DNA of 64,000 nucleotides from JADJLQ01 sp038251405 (GTDB lineage: Bacteria; Bacteroidota; Bacteroidia; Chitinophagales; Saprospiraceae), in contig JBBSBH010000006.1 of assembly GCA_038251405.1 (NCBI GenBank), positions 109,959 to 173,958 on the forward strand. The letters run 5' to 3'. Numbering within the stretch: the first letter of the stretch is position 1; each line of letters begins with the position of its first letter. The notes under the pieces are model-generated. The model searched no databases. It saw only the letters and a list, made by a program, of their open reading frames with translations, and was not told the DNA's origin. Position numbers and translations under genes: made by a program. This document shows positions 15,974-24,764 of the stretch, in pieces.

Positions 15974-17314
15974 TCAGAGTACATCTTGCAAATATTTATT
16001 GGAGAATTTTCCGCTTGGGTCTAACTCTTTTACAAAGGCCTGGAAATCACCGTAACGCGGATACACTGATTGGAAATATTTTTTATCCAAGGCAAACAGT
16101 TTGCCCCAATGAGGTCTTACCGCAAATGGTTTTAATAAGGCTTCTACTTTAGGCAGTAATTGATAGACATTGTCCTGCTGCTTCCAGGTAAAATGGATGG
16201 CTACCGATTTTCTCTGAGAAGCAGTGCTCATCCACAAATCATCAGCATTAATAGTTCTGATTTCGGAGATAAACAAATCATTTTTCCATGCAGTACCGTG
16301 ATCATTGATAGCTTTTAATGCATCATATCCATACTCTATGGGTATCAAATATTCAGCTTGCAGTTCTTTGCCACTACTGGGTGTGAAATTCATTTTGAAA
16401 TGGGGCAGTCGCTCATGCCATGGACCGGGAATGCCTAATTGCCCGGTGCAGTTGATGGCATCCAGTTCAATAATAGGATGAATATTTTTTGTAGCTGGCC
16501 TGGCTCCGAATAAATCAGTCAAAGGAGTAAATGGCTGATCTTCTATCATTTTTGATTTTATCCAAACCTCACTTATATTATTATTCATCCAATCTGTAAA
16601 CAGGCTAACACTATATCCTGCGGACATGATTTCTTCAAAATGACTTTTTAGCATCTCAAATGGTAAATTTTCGAAAACATCTTGTCTTACCTGATAAGTA
16701 GGTTCTATGGATAAAGTCATTTTTGTGAAAATTCCGAGTGCACCTAAACCTATTAAAGCTGCATTAAATGAATTTGCATCCTTTGTCTTTGAATAGGAAT
16801 TTACATTTCCGTCTGCATGCAATAAATCGAAAGCCACTACTTGGGTGGCGAGGTTGCCATTATTAATGCCAGAGCCATGGGTAGCAGTGGTACAAGCACC
16901 TCCAACGGAGATATGTGGCAAGGAGGCCAGATTGTGCAATGCGAATCCTTCCTTCTGCAAATACGCTGCTAAAGTGCCATATTTAATGCCGGGCTCTACA
17001 TGGACAGTATGATTTACTTTATCAATGGAAATGATTTCATTTAAATTTTTAGTGGAGACCAAATGATGTTCTGAATCAGCAATATTATTAAAACAATGTT
17101 GAGTGCCCAGGGCCTTGATCTTAGAATGCTTTTTTACTATGGAAGACAATTCATCCAAGCTAGTAGGGTAATCAATATTTTTAGTGCTATAGATAAGATT
17201 ACCAGACCAATTAGTGATGGTTGGTTTTGGTTGATTCATACACGATTGAAGAGGTGAAAGTAAACTACCCGCAGTAAGAGCAGCTCCAGTCTTGAGAAAT
17301 AATCTTTTTTTCAT
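15974..17314 (-). CDS. FAD-linked oxidase, alditol/xylitol oxidase-like, lipoprotein
   Basis: The 446-residue protein starts MKKRLFLKTGAALTAG and has a lipobox ending LQSC (Cys25), so it is probably a lipoprotein outside the cytoplasm. The vanillyl-alcohol-oxidase-type FAD domain shows KALGTQHCFN, where His73 corresponds to the covalently flavinylated His of alditol oxidase, and GGACTTATHGSG. The C-terminal RPHWGKLFALD matches the substrate-binding end of alditol and gulonolactone oxidases. The likely reaction is oxidation of a sugar alcohol or lactone with O2 or another acceptor; the substrate is unknown. It lies 24 bases after treS on the same strand. A TATATTTG motif at 17328-17335 could give it its own promoter. 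Confidence 0.82.
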   Translation of the reverse strand: MKKRLFLKTGAALTAGSLLSPLQSCMNQPKPTITNWSGNLIYSTKNIDYPTSLDELSSIVKKHSKIKALGTQHCFNNIADSEHHLVSTKNLNEIISIDKVNHTVHVEPGIKYGTLAAYLQKEGFALHNLASLPHISVGGACTTATHGSGINNGNLATQVVAFDLLHADGNVNSYSKTKDANSFNAALIGLGALGIFTKMTLSIEPTYQVRQDVFENLPFEMLKSHFEEIMSAGYSVSLFTDWMNNNISEVWIKSKMIEDQPFTPLTDLFGARPATKNIHPIIELDAINCTGQLGIPGPWHERLPHFKMNFTPSSGKELQAEYLIPIEYGYDALKAINDHGTAWKNDLFISEIRTINADDLWMSTASQRKSVAIHFTWKQQDNVYQLLPKVEALLKPFAVRPHWGKLFALDKKYFQSVYPRYGDFQAFVKELDPSGKFSNKYLQDVL

Positions 17315-17338
17315 TTGAAACTATTATCAAATATAAAA

Positions 17339-19021
17339 CTAATGCATGCTCATGGCCAGATAACTTTCTGCTAAAAGTAAATTTTCAGTATCTACTTGTT
17401 TCATCCATAGAAAATCATAAGGATTTAATTCAAGTGTAAGTTTTCCATCTTCCGGGAAGATTTTTGCAAAAGCTATGAGGTCTTCCAATTCAGATGCATA
17501 ACCGGGCTTGTTTAAATCGATGGTAGTAGTACGAGGTATATCACTCAAGTTGATAACTACTAATACCACCTCATGTTCAAATTCTCTCCAATAGCTGAGT
17601 ATGGAAGGGTGATCAGCGTTAGCGAAAGTGAATGTACCTCTGCCAAATACCCGATGTTGGTTTCGAATAGAAATGATATTTCGCATCCAGTGTAATAATG
17701 AATCCGAATCCGCTTCTTCAGCTTCTACGTTTCTTTTGGTATAATGATATTCGTCACTTTCAATGATGGGCAAATACAGTTTTTCTTTGGGGGCGTCTGA
17801 GAAACCTCCATTTCTACCAGCATTCCATTGCATGGGGGTACGCACACCATCACGATCGTTGAGCCAGATATTATCGCCCATTCCTATTTCATCACCATAA
17901 TAGACCAGGGGAGTCCCGGGCAATGAAAATAAAATGGCATTCATAAGTCTGATCCTTCTTTGATCATTATCCATAAGAGTAGCCAGTCTTTTTCTGATTC
18001 CCAAATTGATGCGTGCCCTTTTATCTGCGGCATAATTGTCCCACATGAAATTCCTGTCTTCTAAGGTCACCATTTCTAAGGTGAGTTCATCATGACATCT
18101 TAAAAACACGGCCCATTGACAATCTTCAGGAATCTGAGGGGTACGGTTCATAATGTATTCAATTGGAGTACGATCTGCTTTTTTCAAGGCGAGATAAAGC
18201 CGGGGCATAACAGGGAAATGGTAATTCATATGACACTCATCTGATTCGCCAAAATATTGAACCGTATCTTCTGGCCACATATTGGCTTCCGAAAGGAATA
18301 ATAAGCCCTGGTGCTTTTGGTCTAAATGAGATCTTAGTTTTTTAAGAAAAGCATGGGTCTCCGGAAGATTTTCACAAGAGGTACCTTCTCTTTCAAATAA
18401 ATAGGGGATAGCATCCAATCTAAAGCCGTCTATACCGGCAGCGGCCCAGTAATCCATTACCTTGAAAATCTCTTCTTGTACATCTGGATTGTCAAAATTC
18501 AAATCTGGTTGGTGTGAAAAAAATCTATGCCAGTAATACATACCGGTCTCTTCATCTTTAGTCCAATTAGATGTATGAGTATCGGTGAATATGATTCGTA
18601 CGCCTTTATATTTTTCAGGATTGTCTGACCACACATAGTAATTTCGATAGGATGAATCAGGGGGAGAAGCTTTTGCCCGCTTAAACCATTCATGTTGATC
18701 ACTGGTATGATTAATGACCAATTCGATAATGACGCGAAGGTCCCGTTGGTGAGCGCCATCTATGAGCACTTGTAATTCCTCCCGGGTGCCATATGAAGGA
18801 TTTATATGATAATAATCTGCTATATCATAGCCATCATCCCGCAATGGACTGGGATAAAAAGGCATTACCCAAACGGTATTTACACCTAATTCCTTAATGT
18901 AATCCAGCTTTGAAATCAATCCATTGAAATCTCCTATACCATCTCCATTGGAATCCATATAAGTTTTAGGGTGGACTTGATAGATAATAGCGTCCTTAAA
19001 CCAGTCACCAGGCCTGTCCAT
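17339..19021 (-). CDS. treS: trehalose synthase (maltose alpha-glucosyltransferase)
   Basis: The 560-residue GH13 protein starts DWFKDAIIYQVHPKTYMDSN and has the (beta/alpha)8 catalytic residues in GFRLDAIPYLFERE (nucleophile Asp), LLFLSEANMWPED (acid/base Glu) and FLRCHDELTLEM (third Asp). The DGIGDFNGLISKLDYI and DGVRTPMQWN segments are typical of TreS-type enzymes, which isomerise maltose and trehalose. There is no fused maltokinase domain; the protein ends with a short beta domain. An alditol-oxidase-like gene follows 24 bases later. A general alpha-glucosidase is the alternative, but the match to TreS is strong. Confidence 0.88.
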   Translation of the reverse strand: MDRPGDWFKDAIIYQVHPKTYMDSNGDGIGDFNGLISKLDYIKELGVNTVWVMPFYPSPLRDDGYDIADYYHINPSYGTREELQVLIDGAHQRDLRVIIELVINHTSDQHEWFKRAKASPPDSSYRNYYVWSDNPEKYKGVRIIFTDTHTSNWTKDEETGMYYWHRFFSHQPDLNFDNPDVQEEIFKVMDYWAAAGIDGFRLDAIPYLFEREGTSCENLPETHAFLKKLRSHLDQKHQGLLFLSEANMWPEDTVQYFGESDECHMNYHFPVMPRLYLALKKADRTPIEYIMNRTPQIPEDCQWAVFLRCHDELTLEMVTLEDRNFMWDNYAADKRARINLGIRKRLATLMDNDQRRIRLMNAILFSLPGTPLVYYGDEIGMGDNIWLNDRDGVRTPMQWNAGRNGGFSDAPKEKLYLPIIESDEYHYTKRNVEAEEADSDSLLHWMRNIISIRNQHRVFGRGTFTFANADHPSILSYWREFEHEVVLVVINLSDIPRTTTIDLNKPGYASELEDLIAFAKIFPEDGKLTLELNPYDFLWMKQVDTENLLLAESYLAMSMH

Positions 19022-19142
19022 AAGCAGATTTTTTCAGTATTAAAATAGAACTGTCAAAATAAGAAGACTTTTCAATTTTCCAGTTTTTTTACCAACCAAT
19101 CTATCACTACATGCGTCTATAACAGTATTAAAACAAATTAAT

Positions 19143-20438
19143 ATGAAAAATCTCCTATTGCTTTTATTGTTTTCTCTTGGTATCACATTTTCTTCCTGTC
19201 TGCGAGATGAATGCACCAGTCACCGGACTTTTGTTCGCTTTGATCCTATCTATAAGACGGTGGAGGCTTTGCGGGCTGAAGTAGGAGTTACTATCGGAAG
19301 AGAATTAAGGCATCCTGGGAAAATATATTCATATGGTGACTATTTACTTATCAATGAAATAAATGAAGGCATACATATATATGATAATAGTAATGCAGCT
19401 GCACCCCGGAATATTACTTTCATCAATATTCCAGGGAATCGCGATATGGCTATTAAAGATGATATTCTGTATGCTGACAATGCCATCGATCTTTTGGCAA
19501 TAGATATTTCAAACCTGGCAGCTCCCAAAGTGGTAAAGATATTACAAGCGGTATTTTCCAAATCATTCGGATGGAACCCGCAATGGGGTAGTCAACCTAT
19601 TTTGGTTGGTTATGCTGAGACTAAAGAAACTCAAGTGCTGGATTGTTCTGATCCCAATTTCAATCTTGGTTTTTTCCAATCAAGGGGCGGAGGCATATTT
19701 CTTAATGCCAACTTTGATTCTAAATCAGGAGTAGCCTCCAGCCCTGGCAATGCGGTTGCAGCAGCGACAGGAGTTGGTGGTTCCATGAGCAGATTTGGGA
19801 TAGTGGACAATTATTTATATGGCATTGATCAAAGTGATTTACACGTGATCTATGTAGATGATGCTAAAAATCCTCGGGAAGGAAAATCTATTCCCGTATC
19901 ATGGAATATAGAAACGCTCTTTCCATACAAAGACAAGCTTTTTGTAGGAGCGTCCACTGGCATGTTTATATTGGATAATTCTAATCCTGAAGCACCAACT
20001 TTACTTAGTAGCTTTACTCATGCGCAGGCTTGTGATCCTGTATTTGTCGATGGTGATATTGCTTACATCACATTGAGAAGTGGAAGTAGCAGATGTCAAA
20101 ATGTAGATAATGAACTGGATGTAGTAGATATAAAAAATATTACTTCACCCCGGTTGATTAAAAGATACCCGATGTCAAATCCGCAAGGACTTTCAGTGGT
20201 GGGTGAAAACCTTTACTTATGTGAAGGAGCATTTGGATTTAAAGTATTTAATATAAGTGATGTCAATAGTATTGATAAAAATCTTTTAAACCACCTTACC
20301 GGGTTTCCTGCCTATGATGTGATCGCACTGAGTAAAGCACAGTTATTGGTAGTAGGAGAATCAGGCCTGATTCAGTTAGATGCAACAAATCCGAAAAATA
20401 TTAAGACCATCAGTACTATTCCAATAGTCAAAAATTGA
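19143..20438 (+). CDS. LVIVD-repeat lipoprotein
   Basis: The 431-residue protein has a lipoprotein signal (MKNLLLLLLFSLGITFSSC, Cys19). Its body is a series of repeats of the type YGDYLLINEINEGIHIYDNSN..PRNI, DILYADNAIDLLAIDISN, and DKLFVGASTGMFILDNSN..PTLL, matching the LVIVD repeat, which forms a beta-propeller. Such lipoproteins are common at the Bacteroidota surface; their ligands are unknown. It is the first gene of a rightward unit with a barrel-like protein (7 bases later) and an ECF sigma factor, suggesting an envelope sensing or repair role. That link is inferred from gene order. Confidence 0.85.
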   Translation: MKNLLLLLLFSLGITFSSCLRDECTSHRTFVRFDPIYKTVEALRAEVGVTIGRELRHPGKIYSYGDYLLINEINEGIHIYDNSNAAAPRNITFINIPGNRDMAIKDDILYADNAIDLLAIDISNLAAPKVVKILQAVFSKSFGWNPQWGSQPILVGYAETKETQVLDCSDPNFNLGFFQSRGGGIFLNANFDSKSGVASSPGNAVAAATGVGGSMSRFGIVDNYLYGIDQSDLHVIYVDDAKNPREGKSIPVSWNIETLFPYKDKLFVGASTGMFILDNSNPEAPTLLSSFTHAQACDPVFVDGDIAYITLRSGSSRCQNVDNELDVVDIKNITSPRLIKRYPMSNPQGLSVVGENLYLCEGAFGFKVFNISDVNSIDKNLLNHLTGFPAYDVIALSKAQLLVVGESGLIQLDATNPKNIKTISTIPIVKN

Positions 20439-20445
20439 AATCTAT

Positions 20446-21192
20446 ATGAAAGCGATTATATTTTTCATTCCTCTATTTTTATGGAGTGTGATGAGCAGAT
20501 CACAGGACACCATTCAATATGCTCGATATAAAATTGTGAAGAAAAATCACATATCCTTTATTGGTGAAATAATGGGTAAGACCGCCGATGGGCCTTATAA
20601 AATAAAATTAGAAAATGGTGCCTTGGTAGAGGTTAAAGAACAGGATATCTATAGAATGAAACCACTACACTCCAGACATGAAAATGGAATCTTCGAAGCA
20701 CCCGGTTACAAATGGGGTATGAATACAGAATTAATGGCGGTATCCAATGGAGTAAGGAATATCGGTTCTCCTTCTATTTCTACTGGCTTGGCACTTTCTG
20801 GCCAGTATTATCTTAATTTTCACCTCGCTTTAGGTGCAGGTGTGGGATTATATAACTATGATTTGGATGCCAGGAGAATGTTGATGCCGGTATTCGCCGA
20901 TGTAAAATGGAGATTGGTAAAGAATTACTCTACACCGGTTATCCAATTTAAATCAGGGTATGGATTTATATCCAATAATTTCATCAATGGCCTGGCAGAC
21001 AAAAAGGGAGGTATGTTTTATAATCCTTTTTTCGGTTATGAATTTGGAGTAACGAAAAAGATTTCATGGACTATGGGTGTGGGAATGATTTTGCAAAAAG
21101 CCTATTATGCCTATACAGAAGGGAGTACTTTTGTAGATGAAGACATATTATTTAGGCGGACAGAATTTAAAATAGCAATCGCTATTCACTAA
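20446..21192 (+). CDS. secreted beta-barrel-like outer membrane protein, unknown function
   Basis: The 248-residue protein has a signal peptide (MKAIIFFIPLFLWSVMSRSQ). A short N-terminal domain (TIQYARYKIVKKNHISFIGEI) is followed by alternating strands with Gly/Tyr-rich turns (SGQYYLNFHLALGAGVGLYN, KYSTPVIQF-like, FGYEFGVTKKISWTMGVGM) of a likely small outer membrane beta-barrel. I do not recognise a named family. It lies 7 bases after the LVIVD lipoprotein and 6 before the sigma factor, so all are likely one operon; it may be co-regulated envelope cargo. Confidence 0.7.
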   Translation: MKAIIFFIPLFLWSVMSRSQDTIQYARYKIVKKNHISFIGEIMGKTADGPYKIKLENGALVEVKEQDIYRMKPLHSRHENGIFEAPGYKWGMNTELMAVSNGVRNIGSPSISTGLALSGQYYLNFHLALGAGVGLYNYDLDARRMLMPVFADVKWRLVKNYSTPVIQFKSGYGFISNNFINGLADKKGGMFYNPFFGYEFGVTKKISWTMGVGMILQKAYYAYTEGSTFVDEDILFRRTEFKIAIAIH

Positions 21193-21198
21193 TCATAA

Positions 21199-21762
21199 AT
21201 GGGTATATTTTCTGCGAAGAAACTCGATGACAAGACCTTGATTGAAGGTTGTATTTCCAATGACCGGAAATGCCAGGAAAAGTTATATCGCAAATATTTT
21301 GATACTCTTTATAAAATGGGGTTTAGATATACTACCGACCAGGAATTGATCATGGAAATTACGCATGATGCCTTTATGAAAGTGTTTAAAAATATTCCTA
21401 AGTACCAGTTTACCGGATCGTTTGAAGGATGGATGAAAAAGATCATGTATCACAGTGTAGTGGATCATTTCAGATCTAAGAAAAGTCTAAAATTTTTGGA
21501 GCTGGATGAAGTAAGAACATTGAATGATGATAATTTGGCGGCATCATGGGATGCAGATGAATTGTTTGGCTATATCAATGCTTTGCCGGATACACACAAA
21601 TCAGTGTTTAATATGTATGCCATCGAAGGTTATGCTCATCAGGAAATTGGACAGAAACTTGGCATTAGTGAAGGCACTTCTAAATGGTACCTCCATCAGG
21701 CAAGAACTTTATTAAAAGAAAAAATTGCTCAAAAAAAAATAAATGAATCCTATGTCAAATAA
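21199..21762 (+). CDS. RNA polymerase sigma-70 factor, ECF subfamily
   Basis: The 187-residue protein has region 2 (LYRKYFDTLYKMGFRYTTDQ, then GWMKKIMYHSVVDHFR, residues about 28-92) and region 4 (LPDTHKSVFNMYAIEGYAHQ, EIGQKLGISEGTSKWYLHQA, about 130-178). It lacks sigma regions 1 and 3, as expected for ECF factors that respond to envelope signals. The next gene overlaps its last 20 bases and encodes a membrane protein that is the natural candidate anti-sigma factor. It likely directs transcription of envelope genes, perhaps its own operon; no target promoter can be identified here. Confidence 0.95.
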   Translation: MGIFSAKKLDDKTLIEGCISNDRKCQEKLYRKYFDTLYKMGFRYTTDQELIMEITHDAFMKVFKNIPKYQFTGSFEGWMKKIMYHSVVDHFRSKKSLKFLELDEVRTLNDDNLAASWDADELFGYINALPDTHKSVFNMYAIEGYAHQEIGQKLGISEGTSKWYLHQARTLLKEKIAQKKINESYVK

Positions 21763-23260
21763 GCATTCATACATTACGGATATGAAAAATATGGAAAATG
21801 CAGGATGGTCAAAAGTCAGGCAGCAGCTTGATATTGAATTGCCCGTTAGGAGAAAAGATAACAGACTTTTTTGGATTTTTCTACTGGCTGGACTTGGGAT
21901 TTCAAGCACCTGGTTGTTTAATTTGGATAAATTTAAAAATGAGACCTTAGAAATAAAAAATGAATTCACCACACATCAACCATCCATATTGCCTGGAAAT
22001 TCAGAATTGAACGAGCAGACTTCATCTTCAAAATCAAAGGAAGAAATTATAAAAGGTTCACCTGAGATTTCTTTGAATGCAAGAAGTAGTATTCGCAAGA
22101 CCAGATTGAATTCTAAAGTTAACGTGGGTGCTTCTAATACGGATTTGGTTTTAAATAATACAGAATCTGAATTATCTTCTGTTCGAAGCCCAAAAGGACT
22201 CTTTTCAAAAGACGAAAAGAAATCGACCTTGCAAAGTAAATCAGGTAGAGAAGCTATTTCAAATTCGGTAGCTGTAGCTGAGCCTTCTTCAACTGCTTCG
22301 GACCAAGAAGTAGAGTCCGCGATTTCTAAAGGACAAAACATGTTTTTTTATATCTCTGCAATAGATAATATTTTGACTCCTTTGGTTTATGGTGGGGATA
22401 GGATGAACCAGAAAATTGTGGATCTAACCTTCGCTGCCAATTTTCAACCCATTTTAATAAATAATCCTTCTCAGAAATTAGAGCCAATGTCTAATTTACT
22501 ACTACAAGTCGGATCAGCTTATCAGTTTAATAAAAACGGTTTATCGTCACACTATATTCCCAATGCTGACCTGGGATATCGGCTTAGTATTTCGAATCGA
22601 TTTTATGGAATTGGCAAATTAGGCCTGAATTATATGCTTATGAGAAACAGCAAATCCTTTAGCTCTATTGGTCAAGTAACGAATGATCCTTCACTTGCCA
22701 TTTCAAAGAACAATTTAGATATTACCAATTCATCCTCATCATTAGGTACGATAAAAGGCATTGTATTTGAATCCAATAGGAATATAGCCAGCATTAGAAA
22801 TGATACCTTGCTATTGGGCCCTAATGATCAATTGATTGTAAAAGATAATAATCAAATGTATTTCCACATAGGACTTGCTTTGGGATATAGGGTATCTAAT
22901 AAGTTCTTTTTAGAATCTGGTTTGGAATTGCGCAATTCATTTTCTACAAGAAGGGCTGCTATTTTATTTGAATCCAATCAGGGTTTTGCAAATGCTACCC
23001 CAAGTTTCCAATCCTATACTTATAATTATCAAAAATCAAAGAATCAATATTTGTTGGGATTAAATGCAGGATATCAATTATCAAATAAGATATCCATCCT
23101 GGGAGGTTTGAATTTTCCAATCCATGCATCACAAAACCGCTCAGCCAACTATGATAAATCTCCATCGGCCAGCCCTGGATCTATTATTAGTTCGCCTGTT
23201 TTATTAAGCTCTATTAAGTCTTCGACAAGTCTGAATATGGCTTTAAGGTTTGATTTCTAA
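21743..23260 (+). CDS. candidate dual-membrane anti-sigma protein: cytoplasmic tail, one TM helix, Ser-rich linker, C-terminal barrel
   Basis: The 505-residue protein overlaps the sigma gene by 20 bases (start 21743; 21752 is a near alternative). Residues 1-40 are polar and helical (ENAGWSKVRQQLDIELPVRR), followed by a single hydrophobic helix (41-59, RLFWIFLLAGLGISSTWLF) with positive charges before it. Residues about 65-190 are low-complexity and rich in Ser, Asn and Glu. The rest is beta-rich with repeated NKF..SGLELRN-type strands and ends ALRFDF, the terminal Phe expected of an outer membrane barrel. This layout matches the dual membrane-spanning anti-sigma idea described in Bacteroides. 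Anti-sigma function is inferred from position; no known anti-sigma domain is recognised. Confidence 0.72.
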   Translation: MNPMSNKHSYITDMKNMENAGWSKVRQQLDIELPVRRKDNRLFWIFLLAGLGISSTWLFNLDKFKNETLEIKNEFTTHQPSILPGNSELNEQTSSSKSKEEIIKGSPEISLNARSSIRKTRLNSKVNVGASNTDLVLNNTESELSSVRSPKGLFSKDEKKSTLQSKSGREAISNSVAVAEPSSTASDQEVESAISKGQNMFFYISAIDNILTPLVYGGDRMNQKIVDLTFAANFQPILINNPSQKLEPMSNLLLQVGSAYQFNKNGLSSHYIPNADLGYRLSISNRFYGIGKLGLNYMLMRNSKSFSSIGQVTNDPSLAISKNNLDITNSSSSLGTIKGIVFESNRNIASIRNDTLLLGPNDQLIVKDNNQMYFHIGLALGYRVSNKFFLESGLELRNSFSTRRAAILFESNQGFANATPSFQSYTYNYQKSKNQYLLGLNAGYQLSNKISILGGLNFPIHASQNRSANYDKSPSASPGSIISSPVLLSSIKSSTSLNMALRFDF

Positions 23261-23429
23261 AATAATTCATATAGAGAGATCTTCCTTAACATTTTGAATA
23301 ATACTGTAGAAGAAGCTACCCTCCAATCGTTCCAATAATTATTCTTAGAAGACTTTTTAAAGTTGTACTCATTTCATCGGTATTTGCAATCGCAATTATT
23401 ATCTGCTTCCATCAACCCCCGGAATTTAT

Positions 23430-23437
23430 TAATTTTG
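23430..23437 (+). promoter_or_regulatory. -7 element (TAATTTTG) of yebC
   Basis: TAATTTTG matches the Bacteroidota -7 consensus and ends 21 bases before the yebC ATG, a normal leader length. No convincing -33 TTG was found. Confidence 0.45.
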
Positions 23438-23458
23438 TGCCTTTAATAGGAAAATACG

Positions 23459-24181
23459 ATGGGTCGCATATTCGAAGTAAGAAAATCAAAAATGTTTGCT
23501 CGTTATGATCGCATGGCGAAGCAGTTTACCCGCATAGGTAAGGAAATCATCATCGCGGTAAAAGCTGGTGGACCTGACCCTGATTTGAATGCGCAACTGC
23601 GAAGATGTATGGCCAATGGTAAGGCGGTAAATATGCCTAAGGACAGGATAGAAAGTGCGATTAAAAGGGCATCAGGCAAGGACCAGGAAAATTACGATGA
23701 AATCATGTATGAAGGTTATGGGCCAGGGGGAGTAGCCGTATTGGTAGAGGCGGCCACAGATAATAATACCCGTACCGTGGCCAATATCCGCAGCTATTTT
23801 AGTAAACATGATGGCAGTCTGGGCACTAACGGCTCTGTAAGTTTTATGTTTAAAAAAATGGGAGTTTTCAGGCTTCATCCTGAAGGTATTAACCAAGATG
23901 ATCTGGAATTGGAATTAATTGATTTTGGATTGGAAGAAATAGGAGAAGGAACAGGAGAAAACGAAGAGTCCGTATTAGTGATTCGGGTGCCATTCAATGA
24001 ATTCGGCTCGATGCAAAAAGCATTGGAAGATCGCAACCTCAAGGTGATTTCTGCCGAAATGGAATGGATTCCCCTTAATACAACCACTTTGGATGAAGAA
24101 AAAGCATACGAAGTATTGAAATTAGTAGCCCGGATCGAGGAAGATGATGATGTACAAAAAGTATTTCACAACCTGGTTTAG
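23459..24181 (+). CDS. yebC: YebC/PmpR family regulator (translation-associated)
   Basis: The 240-residue protein shows the YebC core: FTRIGKEIIIAVKAGGPDPD, LRRCMANGKAVNMPKDRIES and AIKRASGK, then YEGYGPGGVAVLVEAATDN and NGSVSFMFKKMGVF. Family members were first described as transcriptional regulators, and some have more recently been linked to ribosomes stalling on proline-rich stretches. The N terminus (MGRIFEVRKSKMF) is the variant seen in Bacteroidota, in place of the usual AGHSKW. A tRNA-Pro gene lies 77 bases downstream. Length is standard. Confidence 0.92.
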   Translation: MGRIFEVRKSKMFARYDRMAKQFTRIGKEIIIAVKAGGPDPDLNAQLRRCMANGKAVNMPKDRIESAIKRASGKDQENYDEIMYEGYGPGGVAVLVEAATDNNTRTVANIRSYFSKHDGSLGTNGSVSFMFKKMGVFRLHPEGINQDDLELELIDFGLEEIGEGTGENEESVLVIRVPFNEFGSMQKALEDRNLKVISAEMEWIPLNTTTLDEEKAYEVLKLVARIEEDDDVQKVFHNLV

Positions 24182-24258
24182 CAGTCAGTTTTTAAATTGT
24201 GGAATTCGACAATTATTTATTCTTTCTATATAAATTGCATACTCGTATTTGCATTTCT

Positions 24259-24332
24259 CGGGATGTAGCGCAGTCAGGTAGCGTACTTCGTTCGGGACGA
24301 AGAGGTCGCTGGTTCGAATCCAGTCATCCCGA
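24259..24332 (+). tRNA. tRNA-Pro (anticodon CGG)
   Basis: A 74-base cloverleaf can be drawn by hand. The acceptor stem CGGGATG pairs with CATCCCG (7 bp), the D-stem is GCGC/GCGT, the anticodon stem CTTCG pairs with CGAAG around loop TTCGGGA, and the T-arm is GCTGG-TTCGAAT-CCAGT. The loop places CGG at positions 34-36, reading the proline codon CCG. The discriminator is A and CCA is not encoded. A SET-domain gene starts 21 bases downstream. Confidence 0.95.
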
Positions 24333-24353
24333 CTATGTTTTTCAAATAGATAT

Positions 24354-24761
24354 ATGACAAAAGCAGCATTAATTCAAGAATTACAAGATAATCTCTATGT
24401 GATGATTAAGGCATCAGGCATTCATGGGATTGGTGTATTTGCTATAAATTTTATTCCAAAGGGGTGCCGGGAAATGTTCTCTAAAACCGATGATGGATGG
24501 GTAAAATTGAGTTTTGAGGAAGTAGCAGCATTACCTATGCATACTCAATATTTGATTGAAAATTTTTGCCTGTATGATACGACCCATTTTTTTGTACCTG
24601 CAAATGGTTTTAAGAAGATGGATATCAGTCTTTATCTCAATCACTCCGACAATCCCAATATCATTTCTATAAACGAGGGTGAGGAATTCGAAGCGAATAG
24701 AGACATCCTTCCCGGGGAGGAGCTTTTAATTGATTATGGAACTATAGTAGATTGGGAATAA
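24354..24761 (+). CDS. SET-domain protein (putative lysine methyltransferase)
   Basis: The 135-residue protein is essentially a bare SET domain: IKASGIHGIGVFAINFIPKG at the start, then NHSDNPNI (the knot-forming NHS motif) and a C-terminal GEELLIDYG containing the usual catalytic Tyr. SET proteins transfer methyl groups from S-adenosylmethionine to protein lysines. The bacterial substrate is unknown. The post-SET cysteines are absent, as in other short bacterial members. It follows the tRNA by 21 bases and its stop is 3 bases from the convergent desaturase stop. Confidence 0.85.
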   Translation: MTKAALIQELQDNLYVMIKASGIHGIGVFAINFIPKGCREMFSKTDDGWVKLSFEEVAALPMHTQYLIENFCLYDTTHFFVPANGFKKMDISLYLNHSDNPNIISINEGEEFEANRDILPGEELLIDYGTIVDWE

Positions 24762-24764
24762 ATA

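Noticed and set aside
15974..17314. Tat signal on the FAD-linked oxidase
   Set aside because: The N terminus has KKR and not the twin-arginine RRxFLK motif; a lipobox at Cys25 fits a Sec lipoprotein signal better.
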